Assembly: GCA_023438785.1 (NCBI GenBank)
Contig: JAEXQJ010000150.1
Coordinates: 1 to 12,885 of the forward strand
DNA length: 12,885 bases
Source of the DNA: Pseudomonadota bacterium
Lineage (GTDB): Bacteria > Myxococcota_A > Polyangia > Fen-1088
Direction: 5' to 3'
Shown: positions 9,043 through 12,885 of the stretch, piece after piece
Layout of the letters: the number at the start of each line of letters is the position of its first letter
Position numbering within the stretch: position 1 is the stretch's first letter
Position numbers and translations under genes: made by a program
Notes under the pieces: generated by a model
Database searches by the model: none
Seen by the model: the letters and a program-made list of their open reading frames with translations, nothing else
Told to the model about the DNA's origin: nothing

Positions 9043-9509
9043 GGATGCTGCTGGCAAATCTGGCCATGGGCCTGCTGTGGGTCGCGCTCACCACCGACGC
9101 CAGTCCCGCGAACCTGTTGCTGGGACTGGTGCTGGGATACCTCGTGCTCAGGTTGGCGGTTGGGCGACGCGGCCCGGCCTACTTCCGCAAGGTCCCCGAG
9201 CTGCTCGGCTTCCTCGGTTACTTTTTCGCCGAGTTGGTGGTCTCGTCACTGCGGGTGGCCCACGACGTGGTCACCCCCACCCACCACATGCGGCCGGCGA
9301 TCATCGCCGTTCCGCTGGATGCGAGCACGGACGCGGAGATCACGCTCCTGTCGTGCCTGCTCACCCTCACCCCGGGCACTTTGACTCTGGATGTATCGGC
9401 GGACCGGAAGACGCTCTACGTGCACGCCATGTTCGTTCGCGACTACGATCGTTCGCGAGCCGCCATCAAGCACGGATTGGAGCGGCGACTGCTGGAGCTG
9501 ATGCGATGA
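9039..9509 (+). CDS. mrpE: MrpE antiporter subunit
   Basis: This 156-aa protein has two or three N-terminal membrane helices (about 5-40 and 55-72) and a cytoplasmic domain. It carries the MrpE motif around RPAIIAVPLDASTDAEITLL (85-104) and LTLTPGTLTLDVS (108-120). MrpE aids assembly and stability of the Mrp complex. The start ATG 9039 forms an ATGA overlap with the mrpD stop. A second ATG two codons later (9045) is possible. The same reading frame stays open far upstream inside mrpD, but that part is Arg/Pro-rich and not coding. Confidence 0.93.
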
Positions 9510-9796
9510 CCCCGCTCATGGAACGCGGCGTGGCCTTTCTGTCCGCCTATCTGGCCATGGCCATCTTCGGCGTGGCGCTCATCCTAGCCGTCATCCGCCT
9601 GCTGCGCGGACCGAGCACCCCGGATCGCGTTGTGGCCCTCGACCTCACGGCCTTGCTGGCCGTCGGCATCATTGCCGTGTATGCCGTGATGACCAACGAG
9701 GACTCGTTGCTGGCGAGCGCGCTGGTCGTGGGCCTGGTCACCTTTCTGGGCACGGTGGCCTTCGCCCGCTACCTGGAAAAGATGGTGGCGCCGTGA
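9506..9796 (+). CDS. mrpF: MrpF antiporter subunit
   Basis: This 96-aa protein has three membrane helices and the MrpF signature RLLRGPSTPDRVVALD at residues 31-46. Its length is normal for the family. MrpF belongs to the MrpE/F/G part of the antiporter and is also related to subunits of membrane-bound hydrogenases (MbhB type). The start ATG 9506 overlaps the mrpE stop as ATGA. The preceding in-frame extension back to 9077 lies inside mrpE and has non-coding composition. Confidence 0.93.
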   Translation: MTPLMERGVAFLSAYLAMAIFGVALILAVIRLLRGPSTPDRVVALDLTALLAVGIIAVYAVMTNEDSLLASALVVGLVTFLGTVAFARYLEKMVAP

Positions 9797-10179
9797 GGGA
9801 ATGGCTGACCTCCGTGTTCATGTTGATCGGCGCGGCCTTCATGCTCGTGGCTGCCATAGGCGTATGGCGCTTCCCCGACGTGCTCACGCGCATGCAGGCG
9901 GCAGCCAAGGCCGGGACCCTCGGGATCGGCTTCATCATGCTCGCGGTGGCCGTTCACTTCGGCCAATTGGCGGTCACCGCGCACGCGGCGGTGATCCTGC
10001 TCTTCTTCGTCCTGACCTCGCCCGTGGGCGCGCATCGAATCGGGCGGGCTGCCCATCGCATCGGCGTGCCCCTGTGGGAGGGTACCCACCGCGACGAGTT
10101 GCGCGAGGCCGCGCAACCGGCAGGCTCACCTGCCGAGGAGGAGACCGGCGAGAAAGACCCGGCCCCGGACGACCCCTAG
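9793..10179 (+). CDS. mrpG: MrpG antiporter subunit
   Basis: This 128-aa protein has three membrane helices (about 7-25, 40-58 and 62-76). The signature GVWRFPDVLTRMQAAAKAG is at 23-41, where the usual RLHA of the family reads RMQA, so the common His is replaced by Gln. PVGAHRIGRAAHRIG (77-91) is the conserved last motif. A polar acidic tail follows (from about 110, with EEETGEKDPAPDDP at the end). It is the last gene of the operon and starts at GTG 9793, overlapping the mrpF stop as GTGA. Confidence 0.93.
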   Translation: MREWLTSVFMLIGAAFMLVAAIGVWRFPDVLTRMQAAAKAGTLGIGFIMLAVAVHFGQLAVTAHAAVILLFFVLTSPVGAHRIGRAAHRIGVPLWEGTHRDELREAAQPAGSPAEEETGEKDPAPDDP

Positions 10180-10204
10180 CGTTCGGTGTGAATTGCGGCC
10201 GGGT
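10157..10204 (+). terminator. Candidate terminator structure across the mrpG stop
   Basis: ACCCGGCC (10157-10164) is perfectly complementary to GGCCGGGT (10197-10204). Inside it CCGGAC (10165-10170) can pair with GTTCGG (10181-10186, one G-U pair), stacking directly on the outer stem and leaving 10187-10196 bulged. The loop contains the TAG stop of mrpG. It lies where the mrp operon meets the convergent DUF3795 gene. No T-run follows, so it may not act as an intrinsic terminator. Confidence 0.35.
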
Positions 10205-10225
10205 TAGCGACCTTGCGCGGCGACG

Positions 10226-10759
10226 CTATCGAGCTCGGGTCAGGAAACCGAAGATCGCCTCCCGGTTGCGCGCCACGAAGGCGTTTCCTGGCTCATGGCC
10301 ACATTTGCGACACTTGAGATCGTAGGCCGAATTGATGGTTCCGCAGGATGCGCAGGAGTAGCTTTCGACCTTCTCGATAGCCCAGGCCTGCCACCCCTTC
10401 TCCTTGATGGCTGCGCAGTCGGCCGTCAGCTCCAACCGGTGGGGCCGCTTGCCGGCGATGACCGGATCGGCGAGCTCGCCCGCTACAAAGGCGCGAAACT
10501 CCGCGCACGGGAAGTCAGCGCACTCGGCACAGAAGGCGACGCCCTTCCGTGCTGCGCAAGCCTTCAGGTTGCAGCCCCTGCAGTGCCAAGCAAGCGTGCG
10601 GCTTCGGCAGCCGTGGCAAGTGGCCTCGTCGCGCGACTTCTGCCAGCGCTTCATGAAGGCCTCGATGCGCTCGGGGCATTCGGTGGAGCCGATGTAGAGT
10701 GAGCAAGCTTGGCAGAAGAGCCCACACACGGCGGTGGCGGAGAGGTCCGGTGTACGCAT
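10226..10759 (-). CDS. DUF3795 Cys-rich protein with C-terminal zinc ribbon
   Basis: The 177-aa protein has 17 cysteines. Residues 10-90 fit DUF3795: C12GLFC16QAC19, C28, C48HGC51, C60RGC63NLKAC68, and FC77AEC80ADFPC85. A second module follows with C136ASC139 and C150RKC153, a classic four-Cys zinc-ribbon spacing. DUF3795 proteins have no established function; the Cys pattern suggests metal binding (zinc, or possibly an iron-sulphur cluster). It has no signal peptide or membrane helix, so it should be cytoplasmic. It stands alone, convergent with mrpG and divergent from the GH30 gene, with no visible functional link to either. ATG 10759 is the first start; the ribosome site is weak. Confidence 0.88.
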   Translation of the reverse strand: MRTPDLSATAVCGLFCQACSLYIGSTECPERIEAFMKRWQKSRDEATCHGCRSRTLAWHCRGCNLKACAARKGVAFCAECADFPCAEFRAFVAGELADPVIAGKRPHRLELTADCAAIKEKGWQAWAIEKVESYSCASCGTINSAYDLKCRKCGHEPGNAFVARNREAIFGFLTRAR

Positions 10760-11060
10760 GCGATCCCATTACACCCGCTCCGTGACCGCGTCAGCAGCCT
10801 CCTTCTGGAATTCGCGATCTCTGCGCCATCGTCGAGGAGTGGACCCTCTTCCGGAACGCCCTGCCCGGTGCGCTGAGATGCGCCCCAAAGAGGCTCCTGT
10901 CCGAGGGCGAACCGCATCGGCCGGATCCGAATAGGAAGGCGGCAACCAGAGGCGACCAACTCCCGCATGGGCAGAGGACCCACGCCGAGGCGGGATGTCG
11001 CCACGCGCTCGGACCGTCGGAATCGAATAGTTGCGGCGCGCGGCTGCGGCGTTGCAGTAT

Positions 11061-11092
11061 GCTCGAACGTTGATGCGAGCGGCTGTTCGAGC
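11061..11092. repeat. Inverted repeat upstream of GH30 gene
   Basis: GCTCGAAC (11061-11068) and GTTCGAGC (11085-11092) are exact inverted repeats with a 16-nt spacer. It is an operator-like site about 205 bp before the GH30 start. An 8-bp repeat of this spacing could arise by chance in a gap this long. Confidence 0.35.
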
Positions 11093-11198
11093 TACCGGAG
11101 GCGGACCGCCGTCCCCATCCAGAACGGAACCGGGAGGATTGCGTGGGCAGAGGGCGCGGATGGTAAGCACCGGCAGATCGTTCGCAGGAAAACGACGG

Positions 11199-11234
11199 GC
11201 AGCGTGCAGAGGTTTGCCCAAACCGGCACGCTGC
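11199..11234. promoter_or_regulatory. Hairpin in presumed GH30 leader
   Basis: GCAGCGTGC (11199-11207) pairs perfectly with GCACGCTGC (11226-11234). Inside, GGTTT (11211-11215) pairs with AAACC (11220-11224) around the loop GCCC. AGA and G form the internal loop. This gives 14 bp in 36 nt, ending 62 bp before the GH30 start codon. It could be a structured 5' leader, an operator, or a transcription stop; no T-run follows. Confidence 0.5.
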
Positions 11235-11283
11235 GGGCACAGAAGAGGACCCATGATGGTGGCGATAGCCACGGGGCAGATGC

Positions 11284-11290
11284 AGAGGTG
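11284..11290 (+). promoter_or_regulatory. Ribosome binding site of GH30 gene
   Basis: AGAGGTG lies 6 nt before ATG 11297 (its GAGG core 8 nt before), and the start is followed directly by a signal peptide. This fixes the start over the internal ATG four codons in. Confidence 0.55.
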
Positions 11291-11296
11291 TCACAC

Positions 11297-12885
11297 ATGA
11301 AACGCATGCGTCGAAGGATTGCAGCCACATTGGGAATGGCTCTGCTGCTCGCTCCTGCCAGCGACGTCCTGGCACAGAGCGCGACCGTCAACCTGAACAG
11401 CCCCAAACAGGTGATTCGCGGCTACGGCGGCATGAACCATCCGGTTTGGGCCGGTGATCTGACCGCGGCGCAGAGGGCGACCGCCTTCGGAACCGGGGAT
11501 GGGCAACTGGGCTTCAGCATCGTGCGCATGTTCGTCAGTGACAACAAAAATGACTGGTCCAAGGAGGTGGCCACCGGCAAGGCCTGCATCGCGGCCGGCG
11601 GCCTCGCCTTCGCCTCGCCCTGGAACCCGCCTGCCAGCATGAAATCCGGCGGCTCGATCAACCCCTCGCAATTCGCGGCCTACGCGGCCCACTTAAACGA
11701 CTACGTCACCTTCATGAAGGACAACGGGGTCGACCTGTACGCCATCAGCGTCCAGAACGAGCCCGACTATGCCAGCGAGTGGACCGCGTGGACCGCGCAA
11801 CAAGTGCATGACTTCATCGTGAACCACCGTTCGACGATCAAGACCAGGCTTATGACCGCCGAGTCCTTTCAGTATCGCAAGACCCTGTACGACCAACTCC
11901 TGAACGACTCCAAGGCGCTCGCCAATTGGGACATCCTGGGCGCGCACACCTACGGGACCCAAATCAAGGATTTCCCCTATCCGCTCTTCAAGGAGAAAGG
12001 GGCAGGGAAGGACCTCTGGATGACCGAGGTCTACTATCCCAACAGCGAGGACAACTCGGCGGATCGCTGGCCCGAGGGACTGGAGGTCGCCTATCACGTC
12101 CACAGCGCCATGGTGGAGGCGGAGTTCCAAGCCTACGTGTGGTGGTACATCCGCAGGCAATACGGTCCCATGAAAGAGAACGGCGCTATCAGCAAACGCG
12201 GCTGTAGCATGGCCCATTTCGCCAGATTCGTTCGCCCCGGCTTCGTGCGAGTGGACGCCACCAAGAGCCCGACCACAGACATGTTCCTCTCCGCGTACAA
12301 GGGGCCCCAGGACGTGGTGCTGGTCATCGTCAACCGAGCCAATGCGACGAAGACCCTCACGGTGTCCATCTCCGGCACCGATATCTCTTCGTACGACAAG
12401 TACACCACCACCGCGAGCAAGAGCGTGGCCAAGGAGGCCGCGATCACGGCATCGAACGGCTCACTATCCGTGACCCTCGACGCTCAGAGCGTCACCACGT
12501 TGTACGGCAAGGGCACCGTCCCGGGCGGGGGCGCCGGCGGCTCGGCGGGCGCTGGTGGCTCCTCGGGCGCCGGTGGCTCCTCGGGCGCCGGTGGCTCCTC
12601 GGACGCCGGCGGCACCGAACGGCGAGACGCGGGTCAAGATGGCCCCACCGCGGGCACGGGGGGAGCGTCGGGTGGAGGCACCGGCTCTGGTGGGACGGCC
12701 GCCGGAGGTTCGGGTGGCAGCGGCGGTGAGCCTTCCGGCGCGGCTGGTTCACTTGCCACGGGTGGCACAACGGCGGGCGCCGGGGGGTCGAGTTCCGCTC
12801 AGGGGGGCGCTGGTGGCAAAGCTGGCGCCGGCGGCGCGGCGGGCGCTGGGGGCTCCTCGGGCGCCGGTGGCTCCTCGGGCGCCGG
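11297..12885 (+). CDS. Secreted GH30 (subfamily 8-like) glucuronoxylanase with long Gly-rich linker, partial at window end
   Basis: The visible part is 529 residues and runs off the window without a stop. A Sec signal peptide (1-26, basic then hydrophobic, ending DVLA|Q) is followed by the GH30 catalytic and side beta domains to about residue 404. E155 in ISVQNEPDY is the expected acid/base and E244 in DLWMTEVYY the expected nucleophile. WWYIRRQYGPMKENG (282-296) and FVRPGFVRVDATKSP (311-325) are typical of GH30_8 enzymes, which cut glucuronoxylan next to methylglucuronic acid side groups. The IRR arginines sit in the loop that recognises that acid. From about 409 on, a Gly/Ala/Ser/Thr linker contains GAGGSS units and an acidic interruption, TERRDAGQDGP (440-450). 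A carbohydrate-binding or surface-anchoring domain probably follows outside the window. There is no lipobox. A TTA codon at 11693-11695 is unusual for this base composition. The protein is exported, presumably to digest plant xylan. Confidence 0.92.
   Translation, partial: MKRMRRRIAATLGMALLLAPASDVLAQSATVNLNSPKQVIRGYGGMNHPVWAGDLTAAQRATAFGTGDGQLGFSIVRMFVSDNKNDWSKEVATGKACIAAGGLAFASPWNPPASMKSGGSINPSQFAAYAAHLNDYVTFMKDNGVDLYAISVQNEPDYASEWTAWTAQQVHDFIVNHRSTIKTRLMTAESFQYRKTLYDQLLNDSKALANWDILGAHTYGTQIKDFPYPLFKEKGAGKDLWMTEVYYPNSEDNSADRWPEGLEVAYHVHSAMVEAEFQAYVWWYIRRQYGPMKENGAISKRGCSMAHFARFVRPGFVRVDATKSPTTDMFLSAYKGPQDVVLVIVNRANATKTLTVSISGTDISSYDKYTTTASKSVAKEAAITASNGSLSVTLDAQSVTTLYGKGTVPGGGAGGSAGAGGSSGAGGSSGAGGSSDAGGTERRDAGQDGPTAGTGGASGGGTGSGGTAAGGSGGSGGEPSGAAGSLATGGTTAGAGGSSSAQGGAGGKAGAGGAAGAGGSSGAGGSSGA
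12554..12607 (+). repeat. Tandem 18-bp repeat in GH30 linker (3 copies)
   Basis: The unit GGTGGCTCCTCGGGCGCC occurs at 12554-12571 and 12572-12589. A third copy at 12590-12607 has one G-to-A change that turns Gly into Asp. Each unit encodes GGSSGA. The nucleotide identity of the copies suggests recent slippage or duplication rather than selection on protein alone. Confidence 0.85.
12848..12885 (+). repeat. Second block of the 18-bp linker repeat, continuing past the window
   Basis: Copies at 12848-12865 (one difference from the first block, G for T at the third base) and 12866-12883 (identical) are followed by GG at the window edge. The same unit as at 12554-12607 thus recurs about 240 bp downstream after a diverged Gly-rich stretch, so the linker grew in separate blocks. 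Confidence 0.8.

Larger units (their letters stand above)
10760..11296. other. Intergenic region between DUF3795 gene and GH30 gene
   Basis: This ~540-bp stretch has no frame with believable protein composition; the open frames on both strands are Arg/Pro/Ser-rich. It should hold the divergent promoters of the DUF3795 gene and the GH30 gene. It contains an 8-bp inverted repeat (11061-11092), a short palindrome GGCGG-A-CCGCC (11100-11110) and a hairpin (11199-11234). The heptamer GCAGAGG occurs four times in the same orientation (10971, 11147, 11206, 11282). No clear -35/-10 pair was found. Confidence 0.5.

Noticed and set aside
11031..11063. Possible promoter TTGCGG ... TATGCT upstream of GH30
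   Set aside because: The spacer is 21 bp, too long for a standard sigma-70 promoter, and the -35 box is a weak match.
10973..11253. 10-bp direct repeat AGAGGACCCA at 10973 and 11244 as duplicated ends of an insertion
   Set aside because: A repeat of this length is not rare enough in 540 bp, and the DNA between the copies has no element-like gene or terminal inverted repeats.
10769..11375. Open frames of 167 and 194 codons on the minus strand before the GH30 gene
   Set aside because: Ser/Arg/Pro-rich composition, overlap of each other and of the GH30 signal peptide, and no ribosome site or domain.
12554..12885. CRISPR-like repeat array
   Set aside because: The repeats are in-frame 18-bp tandem units coding for GGSSGA without spacers; they are linker repeats.

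Overview
The window is high-GC bacterial DNA, and genes fill most of it. I read it as a Gram-negative of the Myxococcota (Polyangia-like) type. The main reason is the secreted GH30 enzyme with a very long Gly/Ala/Ser/Thr linker of GAGGSS-type units, a style I associate with Sorangium and Polyangium relatives. The taxonomic call is inference. The window contains no rRNA, tRNA or marker gene to confirm it.

Left edge (1-1395). The first ~120 bases are less GC-rich than the rest and almost entirely self-complementary: a 64-nt nested hairpin (15-78) followed by a perfect 8-bp dyad (94-112). They abut an open frame (136-1395) that reads as the second half of a GT-C/ArnT-like membrane glycosyltransferase ending in a PA14-like domain. 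The expected N-terminal membrane half is absent, so this looks like a gene cut by an insertion or rearrangement.

1515-4225, minus strand: a three-gene operon of nfeD (long form with protease domain), floA (flotillin-like) and a small single-span membrane protein I do not recognise, joined to floA by a 4-nt ATGA overlap. NfeD and FloA are a known pair that organise membrane domains. Bacillus yqeZ-yqfA-yqfB also has a small gene in third place.

4483-10179, plus strand, divergent from nfeD: a complete seven-gene mrpABCDEFG operon for the multisubunit Na+(or K+)/H+ antiporter. All six junctions are 4-nt ATGA/GTGA overlaps, which fits one transcript with translational coupling. The conserved Glu/Lys residues of the NuoL-like MrpA and MrpD are present. 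The 257-bp divergent gap must hold both promoters, and I found no convincing sigma-70 boxes there.

10226-10759, minus strand: a Cys-rich DUF3795 protein with an added C-terminal zinc ribbon, convergent with mrpG. A possible terminator structure spans the mrpG stop codon. Next comes ~540 bp without a believable gene, containing several inverted repeats and a recurring short motif. The GH30_8 glucuronoxylanase starts at 11297 and runs off the right edge inside its repeat linker.

Nothing here is clearly a new system. The best leads are the structured segment with the truncated glycosyltransferase at the left edge, the unrecognised third gene of the nfeD-floA operon, and the structured leader of the GH30 gene.
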